Of a stretch of DNA of 64,000 nucleotides, positions 9,009 to 19,154 are shown in pieces. The stretch's first letter is position 1. Each line of letters begins with the position of its first letter. The stretch comes from an uncultured Pseudomonadales bacterium (GTDB taxonomy: Bacteria > Pseudomonadota > Gammaproteobacteria > Pseudomonadales > UBA7434): positions 800,300-864,299 of the forward strand of contig CALSRU010000004.1 of the NCBI GenBank assembly GCA_943788835.1. The letters are read 5' to 3'. A model generated the notes under the pieces. It did not search any database. It was given only the letters and a program-made list of their open reading frames with translations, and had not been told where the DNA came from. The translations under genes were made by a program, and so were the position numbers.

Positions 9009-10691
9009 TTAGACGTAAGCGTCAACTAGCGCATAACTGAGCACAATTTTCTGAGGTTGCTGATCAGCTGCAGTTTCATCATCGCGCGCCGTCAAGCTAC
9101 TGTCTCCCGCGTCGCTCGATTGAGCATCGGCTTCATCTTGAGTTGATTGAAATTCGCCCTCGGTATAATCACGACTATCGACATCCACATCGACTAGGTC
9201 CAACCCTTGACTGGCAAACATGTCGCGCAAGCGTGGCAGCTGAGCTTCCAACGCCTCGCGGATTGCGGCATTGTGAACCGAGATCGTCACACGCGCAGAG
9301 TTTTCAGAACTGTCAATTCGCACTTGCATGGGGCCAAGCTCAGGGGGGTTCAATTGAATATCTGCAGAATTGATGCCTTGACCAGTAAGCCATGTCATTC
9401 TCTGCGCTATCTGACTCCCCCACTGCTCGGCTGCAACAGGCAACCCCACATTAGCTGTGAAGGTCGGTGTACCAGTGGCCAGCGAAGAATTTGCTCGAGC
9501 ACCATCGGCAGCCACTGCCCCGTGAAGCCCTGCCAGCGAATTCGCCAGATCGCCAGATAGCGGATTCAGGGTTGCCGAGCTAGGCACAGATGGGCGCGCC
9601 AATTCACTGCGCGCAAGCCCTGCTGTCGCTGTTAAACTCGTGGCACTGAGACTATCTAAGCTGAATTGCCCAGCACTAGGATTGTAAATAGCAGCGCCTC
9701 CCCACTGAGGTGCCCCGGCAAGCCCTGATGCAATTGACGCCGAGCCCGCGCTAGATATATTTTGCATGGAGCCGTTGGCGGCAAACGGATTACTAAAATC
9801 ACCTGATGCACTGTTTGCCCCTAACAGGGCGAGAGCGCTGAGCGCCGCGCCAATCGTTGCATTTGAGGCCGATGGCAGTGTGCCTTGCAAACCGCCGTTT
9901 GTGCCCAATGGCGGCGAGCTTCGCTCATCAGACAGCGCCATGCCGTTGGTGGAACTCACCGCACCCGCGGATGTTTGCTGCAACAATTGTTTAACCTCAG
10001 CCATAAAGCTTCGAAGCGCGCTCACCGAAAGTGGCGCATTCATCGCTCTGACTCCTACCCTGCTTTCACCCGCCAGCCGATCTTTTGAGATACCGTCCAT
10101 GGCTGTGAATAGCTTATCGCCAAGAAGTGACTGAGGGTTTTTTAGTAACGCCAAAGTAACTGGCTCGGTCACGGGGTCAGCCCCAGCGATATTTGCCTGA
10201 AGCGTATTTTGTAAAGCCATGAGCTTTTGATTGACAGGCCCCAACTGCGATGCATCCAGCCCGAGCGACTTAAGATTATCTTCTAGCAAACCGCTGACTT
10301 CAGCAAGCTGGTCAACTAAGCTGACATAAGTGGCAGCCTCTGTTAAATCAACCTCCGGCAGCTGCTTGCCGCCTAGAGGCACTTCACTGCCTGCAGCAAA
10401 GGGCCCTGTAAGGTTCGTCCGTATCGTATTTAGCACAGAGTCAACTACTTCCTGTAAACCCTGAATCCCTTCCGCGAGCAGCTCGCCTGACGCAACCGCA
10501 CCATCGCTCTTGCCACCCAACTGCTGATCCCGACCCGCCACGATAGAGCCGTAACTATTTACTATCAATGACTTATCTTTATTTCCTGAAGTGATTTCAC
10601 GGCCAGATAAGGGGCTGGAAGAGCTGCCCTGAGAACTTAAAACAGGCGCATTAAGCCCACCTAAAGGTGCCCCGAGTAAATTATCAAACAT
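9009..10691 (-). CDS. fliK: Flagellar hook-length control protein FliK
   Basis: 560 residues. The first 430 or so are Ala/Ser/Gly-rich and low in complexity, as expected for the secreted ruler part. The conserved hook-length domain near the C-terminus contains INSADIQLNPPELGPMQVRI and NAAIREALEAQLPRLRDM, and an acidic tail follows. FliK measures hook length and switches export specificity from hook to filament proteins. It has its own spacing of 275 bases from the upstream phosphatase gene. Confidence 0.93.
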   Translation of the reverse strand: MFDNLLGAPLGGLNAPVLSSQGSSSSPLSGREITSGNKDKSLIVNSYGSIVAGRDQQLGGKSDGAVASGELLAEGIQGLQEVVDSVLNTIRTNLTGPFAAGSEVPLGGKQLPEVDLTEAATYVSLVDQLAEVSGLLEDNLKSLGLDASQLGPVNQKLMALQNTLQANIAGADPVTEPVTLALLKNPQSLLGDKLFTAMDGISKDRLAGESRVGVRAMNAPLSVSALRSFMAEVKQLLQQTSAGAVSSTNGMALSDERSSPPLGTNGGLQGTLPSASNATIGAALSALALLGANSASGDFSNPFAANGSMQNISSAGSASIASGLAGAPQWGGAAIYNPSAGQFSLDSLSATSLTATAGLARSELARPSVPSSATLNPLSGDLANSLAGLHGAVAADGARANSSLATGTPTFTANVGLPVAAEQWGSQIAQRMTWLTGQGINSADIQLNPPELGPMQVRIDSSENSARVTISVHNAAIREALEAQLPRLRDMFASQGLDLVDVDVDSRDYTEGEFQSTQDEADAQSSDAGDSSLTARDDETAADQQPQKIVLSYALVDAYV

Positions 10692-10966
10692 AAGTCACTA
10701 ACCTTTTACACGTTGGAATATCCATACGCTTTGCAGAGATAATGCCAACATCGTGCGAATAAGCTAATCTTGAAAAAAATTGAACGAACTAGCAGCTCCT
10801 GTACCGACTTGCTTGAACTAACTAACATTCAAGCTACGCGCATACAGGCTTTACGAAGAACCACTCGCAAAAACATTTAGGATGCAGGTACGCATTACCA
10901 CTGCTGAGAGTTGCGCTCACTTAACGCATTATTATTCGATAAAAAGCTTTTCAGCAGGCCTTGAGG

Positions 10967-12751
10967 CTACCAGTTATATTCGACACGGACATGATTACCC
11001 TTACCAACATACTCGACCTTTTGGCAAATAGTATGAAGCAATGAAATTCCGCGACCGTGCAATGCCGCCTGCTCTTTAGTTTGTTTATTGTGCTCGCCGT
11101 AATCGAAGCCCTCGCCGGAATCAATGACTTCAACGCACAACTCACCACTGTCGCTAGTTGCTCGACAATCAATGTCGAACCGCACAAAACCATCGCTTAA
11201 GCCCTGCAAACGCTTGACGCGTAAATCATAATATTTAGCAAAGCCCTGCTCTTGCTCTTTTATTGCCGACGAAAGATTCAACAACCCATGCTCAAGCGCA
11301 TTATTATAAAGCTCACTTATTATCGAAAAAAGCTGACCGGAATATTGCCGCAAATTGGGTTCTTCTAACAGGCTATGTAAGATCAGTGGAACAGGGTCCT
11401 GATTGCGGAGTGAATCAACCCTGAATTCATAGCTAATACTCCACGATGCAGGTTGCTGCGCTTTTTTCTGCGCGCTTTTGGCATACATTGCCGAGAATGA
11501 CTGCGCCGAAACCACCTCAATCTCGACTAATGAGATATCGTCAGCACGACTTTGCGCACCAATAAAGCTGATGACATCCTGCTTTATCGAGCCAAAAGCT
11601 GAGCCTTCTGCACAATCGTTTTTGGCTTCATGCGACTGTGCTGATGCAATGGCTGATTGAAAACGATCCTCTCCGTATTGTTCCCCGTGCGTATTTTCAG
11701 TTTCGAGCAAGCCGTCGGACAACAAGTATACTTTATCTCCTTGCGTTAAATTATACCGCTGACTCTCAACCTCGAATGCATCGGGAGCCAATATGCCCAA
11801 GGCCAAAGCATTTGAAACAATGGGCTCTAGAGATGCATCATTTCGCAATATATAACAGTCTGGTAGACCCGCGTTCCAGACCTCGGCAATACCATTTTTA
11901 AAATTTATTTGTGCCACACAAGCACAGCAAAAAACACCTGTTGGCAGCAAGGCATTAAGCTTACTATTCAATTCGTTAATAATGTCGTACATGGCAAAGC
12001 CTTTACTCGCCATGCCATAAAATGTGGAGGCTAACGGTATGGTGCCAATCGCTGCACCAAGACCGTGACCAGTGAAGTCACCCATCAAGACCAGTAGCGA
12101 ACCGCTTGGCGTTGGGGTAGCCAGCAAGATATCGCCATTGAATACTGCAATAGGCGAAAGCCAATGAGTAATATTATCTAGCTCGATAGAGTCGTGTGCA
12201 ACCTTGTTGAAAACCTCCTTCGCCATCTGCTGCTCACGCAATATGTGTTTGTGGTTATTGCTTATTTCACGATGCTGCTCCGACATAATCGAGTGCATAT
12301 TGCCTACACGCAACTGAGCCTGCAATTTCACTTTGATCAACAGTGGATCAGCGGGCAACACTACATAATCGTTAGCTCCGTTTTCTAGCGCCTCAATCAG
12401 ATCTTCACTACTGCATCCCTCACCTAACAGAACAAGCGGCACGTAGCGACCATCTAACCGCTTTAATATTCGATCTAGGTGCTCCTTGATTTTTGGTGCC
12501 AGCGCAGAAATCGATATAAGTATCAGGTTAGGAAAAACCTCGGATGACTCATCAAGCAGACTAAGCACCTCTGAAAAATCATTGCACCGCGTATGCTTCA
12601 AGTGAGCAGGCATCCCGCAAGATTCGCCAGTAGCGCCCGCATCACGAGCCAGTGCGTCAAGTGCCGACTCAAGCTCAGCCAGCGCATCAAGATCTGGGAG
12701 CCACGACATCAAGCGCAAGCTATTAACTAATTGGGTTTGAATTACAGGCAT
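10967..12751 (-). CDS. Response-regulator-like SpoIIE phosphatase with kinase domain (HsbR type)
   Basis: 594 residues in three parts: a receiver-like domain (about 40-150), a PP2C/SpoIIE serine phosphatase (about 195-425; MGDFTGHGLGAAIG at 223-236, WNAGLPDCY, LLSDGLLETEN, ADDISLVEIE) and a GHKL anti-sigma-kinase-like ATPase (SELYNNALEHGL, VIDSGEGFDYG, LHGRGISLLHTI). This is the HsbR layout of Pseudomonas, where the protein phosphorylates or dephosphorylates a STAS partner. That partner is encoded directly upstream. The receiver lacks the usual phospho-acceptor Asp (Ser80 instead) and the conserved Lys (Leu132 instead), so it is probably not controlled by ordinary phosphorelay. It likely links motility to a partner-switching pathway. 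Confidence 0.88.
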   Translation of the reverse strand: MPVIQTQLVNSLRLMSWLPDLDALAELESALDALARDAGATGESCGMPAHLKHTRCNDFSEVLSLLDESSEVFPNLILISISALAPKIKEHLDRILKRLDGRYVPLVLLGEGCSSEDLIEALENGANDYVVLPADPLLIKVKLQAQLRVGNMHSIMSEQHREISNNHKHILREQQMAKEVFNKVAHDSIELDNITHWLSPIAVFNGDILLATPTPSGSLLVLMGDFTGHGLGAAIGTIPLASTFYGMASKGFAMYDIINELNSKLNALLPTGVFCCACVAQINFKNGIAEVWNAGLPDCYILRNDASLEPIVSNALALGILAPDAFEVESQRYNLTQGDKVYLLSDGLLETENTHGEQYGEDRFQSAIASAQSHEAKNDCAEGSAFGSIKQDVISFIGAQSRADDISLVEIEVVSAQSFSAMYAKSAQKKAQQPASWSISYEFRVDSLRNQDPVPLILHSLLEEPNLRQYSGQLFSIISELYNNALEHGLLNLSSAIKEQEQGFAKYYDLRVKRLQGLSDGFVRFDIDCRATSDSGELCVEVIDSGEGFDYGEHNKQTKEQAALHGRGISLLHTICQKVEYVGKGNHVRVEYNW

Positions 12752-12918
12752 AGTTCTACCTCGCGCACTCGCGCGAAACGATCATTGGAAAGCAAGGAAA
12801 AAGAAAAAATGTTGGGGAAATAGAGTAGCCACAAGTGAATGGCTCGGGCTTGGTGGCCCCAATATGTTGCTTAGCATACACACGCCGCTGCACCTATCGG
12901 CGCAAAGAGTGAACTTCG

Positions 12919-13224
12919 TTACTGTATAGTAAACAGCCGACCAAAATTAGAAATAACCAGGATCTTGCGAACATCATCATTACAGTTAATCAAGCGAATA
13001 CTCGCATTGTCGCCGCCCGCATGGTCACGCAACAGCAACAACATTCCAAGTGCAGAGCTATCTAAATAAGTAGTTTGAGCCATGTCAACGGCGTAGCTAG
13101 CTGGCTTGTTTTCTAAAGACTCGTAAGCACTGCGAAAATCCTGATGCGCACTAAAATCGAATCGTCCCGCTACGTTGATCACTAACTCATTCTCTGTATC
13201 GGCTAATTTTGCTGAAATACTCAT
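12919..13224 (-). CDS. STAS-domain anti-sigma factor antagonist (HsbA type)
   Basis: 101 residues, a single STAS domain. VINVAGRFDFSAHQDFR opens the fold and TTYLDSSALGMLLLL carries the phosphorylatable serine (Ser56 or Ser57). In Pseudomonas, HsbA switches between the anti-sigma factor FlgM and a diguanylate cyclase depending on its phosphorylation by HsbR. The neighbouring gene here is the matching kinase/phosphatase, so the pair is probably a cognate switch. It sits between fliJ and fliK, as in several marine gammaproteobacteria. Confidence 0.88.
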   Translation of the reverse strand: MSISAKLADTENELVINVAGRFDFSAHQDFRSAYESLENKPASYAVDMAQTTYLDSSALGMLLLLRDHAGGDNASIRLINCNDDVRKILVISNFGRLFTIQ

Positions 13225-13535
13225 GCTTGTTGTTCCCGGGCTGAATCTATTAAGACTTTTTCATTAGGTTTTTATTGCTGCCTGCAATGGAAACACTCTC
13301 CGTATTGCGGCACTCGCGGATACAGCGTCCACCTATTAGAGTTTAGTCGAATATTTTCAATCTGCCAGAACGCTACAACAACCAATGACCGGCAACCCAA
13401 TGCAGAGAAAACTCCAAATCAACGGTTGTAAGGAATCAACAATTACTGCAACCCATTGAAACAGATTGACTAAATATCGCTGAGCAGCGAGTTAACATTT
13501 AGCCCGTTGAAGTGTCATGAGTAAGCTTTCTGAAC
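13225..13535. other. Intergenic stretch between fliJ and the STAS gene
   Basis: 311 bases without a gene on either strand. The only candidate signal is a sigma-28-like promoter described separately (13474-13501). Otherwise nothing could be named. Confidence 0.4.
13474..13501 (-). promoter_or_regulatory. Candidate flagellar sigma-28 (FliA) promoter for the STAS gene
   Basis: On the minus strand TAAATGTT is followed, after 12 bases, by AGCGATAT. The E. coli-type consensus as I know it is TAAAGTTT, 11 bases, GCCGATAA, so the -35 core (TAAA) and the CGATA of the -10 match, with a spacer one base long. It is about 250 bases upstream of the STAS start. Weak evidence. Confidence 0.22.
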
Positions 13536-13976
13536 CTAACGAGAATATGAGCGAGCAAGCCCCCAAAGCTCTTCGGCCTCTTGATCTTCCGACAACTTAA
13601 CCTTTTTTTGCTCATCATGTTGGCACTCATCGACTAGGCTATCCATCGCGTCGCCTCGCGCAGACAAAACCTGCCACTGCCGATTTTCCCGCGCCCATAT
13701 TTCTGCGGCATCAGCCTCTTGCTCACCTTGCTGCTTTATTGCCTGCGATAAGCTAGCCACAAATCGCGAGGCGTTACTCAACGCGGGCAAGCTTGAAGAT
13801 CGCCGGCCTTTAACCGAATGTAAATCTAAATATTCTGCGCGATACTCCTCAAGCTGCTTGAGCAGCGCCCGTTGCTTGTCCAGCTGCTGCCTAGCCTCGA
13901 GTAAAATTAAACGCTGGTGCTGCTCACGATGCTGCTGCACTCGTGCAATAGCCGCCAACCGAGATGATCTTTTCAT
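13536..13976 (-). CDS. fliJ: Flagellar export chaperone/stalk protein FliJ
   Basis: 146 residues, almost entirely charged alpha-helix with coiled-coil character (RVQQHREQHQRLILLEARQQ, LDKQRALLKQLEEYRAEYLD). Its size and position after fliI fit FliJ, the central stalk of the export ATPase that also escorts chaperones. FliJ sequences are poorly conserved, so the call relies on both form and position. 50 bases separate it from fliI. Confidence 0.88.
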   Translation of the reverse strand: MKRSSRLAAIARVQQHREQHQRLILLEARQQLDKQRALLKQLEEYRAEYLDLHSVKGRRSSSLPALSNASRFVASLSQAIKQQGEQEADAAEIWARENRQWQVLSARGDAMDSLVDECQHDEQKKVKLSEDQEAEELWGLARSYSR

Positions 13977-14026
13977 GAGCCCATCATAACCTCAATTGTC
14001 CGCTTTGCTGTGTATTGACGCCGGCA

Positions 14027-15391
14027 TCAGCGCACAACCCGAGGATCTTCTATCTCAGCAGCTCCAACAGCCGCTGGACTATCAATCAAATCCTGCAACG
14101 CTGAAAAACTATCACTTAAATCTACCGCATCATCGAGCGACTGCATAAGAAATTCACGAATAGCCGTCTGCTTTTGAATCGCTTGATCGGTTAATGCATC
14201 AATACCCGGCGTGTAGGCACCCACACTAATTAGATCTTTACTCTCCGCATATCGCGCGACCAACTGATTCAAACGGTTAGCTAGCGTCCACTGCTCGGGA
14301 CTCACAATTTGCTGCATAGAGCGACTGATTGACGCCTGTATATCAACCGCAGGATAAATCCCCTCAGCGGCTATACTGCGCGACAATACAACATGCCCGT
14401 CTAAAATAGCTCGAGCAGAATCAGCTACCGGATCGTTCAAGTCATCACCTTCAGTGAGCACCGTATAGAGGCCTGTAATCGAGCCACCGTTGCCACAGCC
14501 GTTGCCAGCGCGCTCAACTAATTGGGGTAGGCGTGCAAAAACCGATGGCGGATAGCCACGGGTAGCCGGCGGTTCACCCGCCGCCAATGCAATTTCGCGC
14601 TGGGCCTGAGCGTAGCGCGTAAGCGAATCAAACAGTAACAAGACCTTTAAACCAGAATCACGGAATTGCTCACAAATGCGTGATGCATAAAGCCCTGCGC
14701 GTAAACGCATCACCGGCGTATCGTCGGCTGGCGCGGCGACGACCACGGCCTTGCGCATACCTGCAACACCGAGATTGGATTCAGCAAATTCACGCACCTC
14801 TCTGCCACGCTCACCGACTAAAGCCACAACGACAACATCTGCATTGGTAAAGCGCGTCATCATTCCAAGCAAAACACTTTTACCTACACCACTGCCTGCA
14901 AACAAACCTACGCGCTGGCCGCAACCCAAACTTAGCACTGAATTAATTGACCGCACGCCAACATCTAAAGGCTGAGAAATAGGTTCGCGCTGGAGTGGAT
15001 TAATAGCAGGCGGATAGAATTCGACGAACTCAGGATTTTTGAGAGGGCCCTTATCATCAAGGGGCTCGCCCACACCATCGACCACTCTTCCCAGTAGTGC
15101 GCGGCCTACCGGTACCATCGCGTCACTAGCTGCCGGCCAAACAGGCGTTCCCGGTCTCAAGCTGTCAATACGATGCAACGGCATCAAAAATGTTTTGCTG
15201 CCATCAAAGCCAACCACCTCAACCTCAGCAGTTTCGCCATCAGGGCGTTCAATCTGGCAACGACTACCCATTGCCACATTGATGCCACGCGCCTCTAAGG
15301 TCATACCTACCACGCGAGTTATTTGCCCCCTAGCATGTAGCGGCGGACACTTAGCTCCGCGCCTCTTCACCTCTGCAAAATAATCCAGCAC
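14027..15391 (-). CDS. fliI: Flagellum-specific export ATPase FliI
   Basis: 454 residues, F1-beta-like. The Walker A loop is FAGSGVGKSVLLG (around residue 165), Walker B is VLLLFDSLTRYAQA, and ATRGYPPSVFARLPQLVERA is the typical export-ATPase segment. It powers substrate unloading for the flagellar type III system with FliH and FliJ. The start is a GTG that shares one base with the fliH TAG stop (TAGTG), so the two are translationally coupled. Confidence 0.96.
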   Translation of the reverse strand: MLDYFAEVKRRGAKCPPLHARGQITRVVGMTLEARGINVAMGSRCQIERPDGETAEVEVVGFDGSKTFLMPLHRIDSLRPGTPVWPAASDAMVPVGRALLGRVVDGVGEPLDDKGPLKNPEFVEFYPPAINPLQREPISQPLDVGVRSINSVLSLGCGQRVGLFAGSGVGKSVLLGMMTRFTNADVVVVALVGERGREVREFAESNLGVAGMRKAVVVAAPADDTPVMRLRAGLYASRICEQFRDSGLKVLLLFDSLTRYAQAQREIALAAGEPPATRGYPPSVFARLPQLVERAGNGCGNGGSITGLYTVLTEGDDLNDPVADSARAILDGHVVLSRSIAAEGIYPAVDIQASISRSMQQIVSPEQWTLANRLNQLVARYAESKDLISVGAYTPGIDALTDQAIQKQTAIREFLMQSLDDAVDLSDSFSALQDLIDSPAAVGAAEIEDPRVVR

Positions 15392-16218
15392 TAGGCCCCC
15401 GGATCCAGGCTCAGGTCACTATCGGCCGAAGTCTCTTGATTCTCTGTAGATGCTGGTGCGTCTGGGGCTAGGACAGACGAGGGGCGCGATGCATCAGCAG
15501 ACTTTTTATCATCCACAACGCTTATAAATAAATCTTCGATAATCGCTGAAAGGCGATGCGTAACAGTGGCATCAATTTGACTATGCTCGCTTTCTACGCG
15601 ACAGCCACCCATCGCCATAGTAGACTCTGCAGACAGCTGCCAGCCAGGCTTTAATAAGCCTGAAAAGCTCTCAAGCAGTTTTAAATCGTTAGCATGTAAA
15701 TAAATAGTGACGTGTTTTTCGCCAACGGGTAAAGCATCTAGGGCTTGCTTGACAATTGTTTCAACTGAACTTTTCAGCTCAAGCTCACGCTGGCATAGCG
15801 CAGTTGCAATCTGTATGGTCACTTCGGTCACAATCGAACGAAGACTATCTTGCTGCTGCGATACTTCAAAAGTAATAGAGTCGATAAGCTTGGTTAACTG
15901 ATTCCGCTGCTCAACCGTTTGCTCTATACCCAACTCTCTAGCTCTTGACTCACCTTCGGCATATCCTTTCGCATATCCCTCAGCACGACCTATCGCAAAA
16001 GCCTCCTCTCTTGCCAAGCGCTCTATTTCGGCTAACCCACTGCGCGTCAAAGGGCTGTTTTTTGCAGCCTTGGCGCTCGCTTCATCTTGCGGCTGGCTTG
16101 AGTGTGATGTAAACCCACCTCCATCTTTCGAACGACCGGCTGCAACTACATGCTCACCCCCAATTTCAGGCAATAACCATGTTTCCAAAGGCGGTGTATT
16201 TGTTGAGCTGCTTGACAT
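15391..16218 (-). CDS. fliH: Flagellar assembly protein FliH
   Basis: 275 residues. A variable N-terminus with a Trp-containing peptide (TWLLPEIGGE) is followed by the glycine-repeat helix region (AIGRAEGYAKGYAEGESRAR) and a C-terminal domain with a conserved QLSAESTMAMGGCRVES-like segment. FliH dimers inhibit and position the FliI ATPase at the C-ring through FliN. It overlaps the fliI GTG by one base. Confidence 0.93.
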   Translation of the reverse strand: MSSSSTNTPPLETWLLPEIGGEHVVAAGRSKDGGGFTSHSSQPQDEASAKAAKNSPLTRSGLAEIERLAREEAFAIGRAEGYAKGYAEGESRARELGIEQTVEQRNQLTKLIDSITFEVSQQQDSLRSIVTEVTIQIATALCQRELELKSSVETIVKQALDALPVGEKHVTIYLHANDLKLLESFSGLLKPGWQLSAESTMAMGGCRVESEHSQIDATVTHRLSAIIEDLFISVVDDKKSADASRPSSVLAPDAPASTENQETSADSDLSLDPGA

Positions 16219-16324
16219 CAGTACCTATTAATCAAATTTGGGTTGTATCTTTTGCAGATTCAGTGAGGTGACCCGAGAGTAGACTGCGATCTTCCAGCGA
16301 GACTTGCTGCTTCGCCTAACGCTA

Positions 16325-17347
16325 TTAAAGCATTTGTTCGCCTGAGCCACCCAAAATAATATCGCCTGCTTCAGCCATACGCCGCGCCACCACTAAAATT
16401 TCTTTTTGTGCCGCCTCAACGTCACTGACTTTCATCGGCCCCAAAGCCTCAAGATCGTCGCGCAATAGATCAGCCGCTCGTGATGACATATTAGTAAATA
16501 TTTTTTCACGCAACTCGTCATCAGCGCCTTTGAGAGCGACCACCAAGACTTCGGTAGCCACCTCACGCAACAACGACTGAATACCGCGGTCATCTACGTC
16601 AAGAAGATTGGCAAAGACAAACATCAAATCTTGAATGGTAGTGGATAAGCCTTCATCGACCTCAGTAAGCGCATCCATGATTTCGGTCTCGATACTGCCG
16701 TCGAGATTTGTCATGATGTCAGCAGCCACCTTAGTTCCACCAATTCGCCGTTTTTGTGCCGATGAGCTACCGGCAAACTGACGCTCAAGAATATTATTGA
16801 GTTCAAGCAGCGCATCAGGCTGCACTGTATCGAGCTTGGCCACACGAATCATAATATCGAGTCGCATAGATTCTGGTAAATAACTGAGCACTTCAGCCGA
16901 TAAATCACTTTCTAAATAAGCGATAACTATCGCTTGTATTTGCGGGTGCTCTTGACGAATGATATCGGAGATCGCCCGTGCATCCATCCACTTTAAAGTG
17001 TCTAGTCCTTGCGTGTTACCGCCCAACGACATACGATCGATAATGCCCGATGCTTTCTCTGAGCCCAAGGCCGTGGTCAGCATATTGCGCACATAGTCTT
17101 CTGTGCCAATACCAAAGCCTGTAGTGTTGGTCATTTCCTCAATAAATTCTTCGAACACAATAGCAATATTTTCACGCTTAATGTCAGTAAGCGCGGCCAT
17201 CGTTCCGCCAATCCGCTGAACGTCTTTCGGGCCCAATTGCTTGAGAACCTCTGCCGCAGGCTCTTCGCCAATGGCTAACAATAAAATAGCTGCTTTTTCG
17301 GCGAAAGGAATAGAGGCTCTCGAACCAGTACCTTTTTCATCAACCAT
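16325..17347 (-). CDS. fliG: Flagellar motor switch protein FliG
   Basis: 340 residues, the normal FliG size. KAAILLLAIGEEPAAEVLKQ at the N-terminus binds FliF, IRQEHPQIQAIVIAYL is the middle-domain motif, and the C-terminal domain with DDRGIQSLLREVATEVLVVA carries the charged stator-contact helix. It forms the upper C-ring and converts stator movement into rotation. Its start overlaps the fliF end by eight bases. Confidence 0.97.
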   Translation of the reverse strand: MVDEKGTGSRASIPFAEKAAILLLAIGEEPAAEVLKQLGPKDVQRIGGTMAALTDIKRENIAIVFEEFIEEMTNTTGFGIGTEDYVRNMLTTALGSEKASGIIDRMSLGGNTQGLDTLKWMDARAISDIIRQEHPQIQAIVIAYLESDLSAEVLSYLPESMRLDIMIRVAKLDTVQPDALLELNNILERQFAGSSSAQKRRIGGTKVAADIMTNLDGSIETEIMDALTEVDEGLSTTIQDLMFVFANLLDVDDRGIQSLLREVATEVLVVALKGADDELREKIFTNMSSRAADLLRDDLEALGPMKVSDVEAAQKEILVVARRMAEAGDIILGGSGEQML

Positions 17348-19052
17348 CTTTGCCAGCCCAACCTTTTATTAACTGTGCGACCCTATCGGGATCCTCGGTC
17401 ACTAATTTTTTCACCATCGTAATCTGATCATCCAAAGTATCACCGGGCGACGGCAACAGATTCTTTCCTGCACCAGCAATAGTCACTTGCCCATCGGCTG
17501 AAATACTTGCGCCACCGCTCGCCACTGCTTCAGTGACTGCATTTAATGCTGCCTGATGTCGATTTTCTAAGTCTTTAATTTTTTTCGAGTTCTCGGTGAG
17601 TCGCTTCATCGTCGGGCGCAACACCATAAATATAACGATGATAAAAGCTAACACCCCTAACACCATTTTGAGCGCGCTCCAAAACCACGCCTGATCCCAA
17701 AATTTAATTTCTACTGCTGGCAGTGGAACAATGTCTTCACGCAAGAATGGTGTATTGATCACACTGACTCGGTCGCCGCGATTCGCATCATAGCCCACTG
17801 CGTTCTGGACCAATGCACTGAGGCGATCGAGATCGGCCTGTGGCCACGGAACTTTACCATTGTTTGCCTCGCCTTCTACCTCATCGCTCAATGGAGCATT
17901 CAAATCATCAAGAGCAACCGCCACGGTCATCCGCATAATTTGCCCAACCTGATGCTGAGTATAGCTAATGGTTCGATCGAGCTCGAAATTACGCGTTTCG
18001 AGCACTTTGGATCGTGTGGGAGCATTTTCGTCCGCACCTTGCCCACCGGCCTGTCCTGCTCCGACAACGAGCTGGCCCGCCTCGGGCGGCTGGTTCGTCA
18101 AGGCGCCAGGCACTCCTTCAGCTTGATCGCCTGCCAGAGTTCGCTCACTGGTAGTTTGCTCGCTGCGTATGGCAGGTAAATCCGGATTGAAAATTTCAGC
18201 GGTCTGCTCTACGCGGGTAAAATCGAGCTCTACAGAGACTTCAGCGCGAAATTTTTCCGCACCAACAATAGGCTCTAATAGACCATTAATTCGCTGCAAC
18301 AGGCCATCTTCAATTTCACGACTGTAATCGAGCTGCTTCGCGGCTTCAGCGTAACGCGGATCTTGATCTTCGAAATCAGACAACAAAGTGCCCCGCTGAT
18401 CAACCACCGTAATATCGCGTAAACTCAAATCTGGAACACTTGAAAGCACTAAATTGGCGATTGCCTTGACTTTATCCTTACCCAAAGGCACCCCGCGATA
18501 AACCTCAACAAATATTGAAGCGCGAGGCTGCTTTGCATCACGTAAAAAAACCGTCGATTTAGGAATAGCCAGGTGCACACGAGCGGCCCGTATGGCCGCA
18601 ATGCTGCTGATAGTTCGCGCCAGTTCGCCTTCTAATCCACGCCGATAGCGCGCGTTCTCCATAAACTGGCTAGTACCCAGTGGCTGCTCCTTATCGAGCA
18701 ATTCAAAGCCTGAGTTTTGATCCAATGGCATGCCGGCAGAGGCAAGCTCCATCCGCGCCTGGTGAATTTTATTAGCGTCAACCAACAAGCCTCCAGAACG
18801 CTGATCAATACGGTATTCAATAGCATTGGCTTCTAAAATGTCGATCACACCGCTGCCGTCGATTCGATCAAGATTGGCATAAAGGGGCTTGTAATCTTTT
18901 TCTACCACCAACCATAGTGCCACACCAACACCTACAGCAATACTCGCTGCAAGCCCTAGCATAAGCCCTAGTTGACGGCCAAATTCCAGATTGAGGAAGC
19001 TTTCAAAAGGCCTGGGAGCCTCAGCAATTGCTGGTGCTGTGTTTTCTGCCAT
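17340..19052 (-). CDS. fliF: Flagellar MS-ring protein FliF
   Basis: 570 residues with two membrane helices (about 30-52 and 455-475) flanking a large periplasmic ring-building region. Family motifs seen are KPLYANLDRIDGSGVIDILE, FMENARYRRGLEGELARTI and VHLAIPKSTVFLRD. The C-terminal cytoplasmic tail binds FliG. It is the base on which the whole motor assembles. The coding ends overlap fliG, showing one operon. Confidence 0.97.
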   Translation of the reverse strand: MAENTAPAIAEAPRPFESFLNLEFGRQLGLMLGLAASIAVGVGVALWLVVEKDYKPLYANLDRIDGSGVIDILEANAIEYRIDQRSGGLLVDANKIHQARMELASAGMPLDQNSGFELLDKEQPLGTSQFMENARYRRGLEGELARTISSIAAIRAARVHLAIPKSTVFLRDAKQPRASIFVEVYRGVPLGKDKVKAIANLVLSSVPDLSLRDITVVDQRGTLLSDFEDQDPRYAEAAKQLDYSREIEDGLLQRINGLLEPIVGAEKFRAEVSVELDFTRVEQTAEIFNPDLPAIRSEQTTSERTLAGDQAEGVPGALTNQPPEAGQLVVGAGQAGGQGADENAPTRSKVLETRNFELDRTISYTQHQVGQIMRMTVAVALDDLNAPLSDEVEGEANNGKVPWPQADLDRLSALVQNAVGYDANRGDRVSVINTPFLREDIVPLPAVEIKFWDQAWFWSALKMVLGVLAFIIVIFMVLRPTMKRLTENSKKIKDLENRHQAALNAVTEAVASGGASISADGQVTIAGAGKNLLPSPGDTLDDQITMVKKLVTEDPDRVAQLIKGWAGKDG

Positions 19053-19154
19053 AGCGGTTTTAACCTGTGGGAATCTTGTTAAGATTACAACGCTTGCTCA
19101 TTATAAAAACGGCAAACATCAGTGGCCAATAACGTAGGCCAGCTCAACTTCTCA

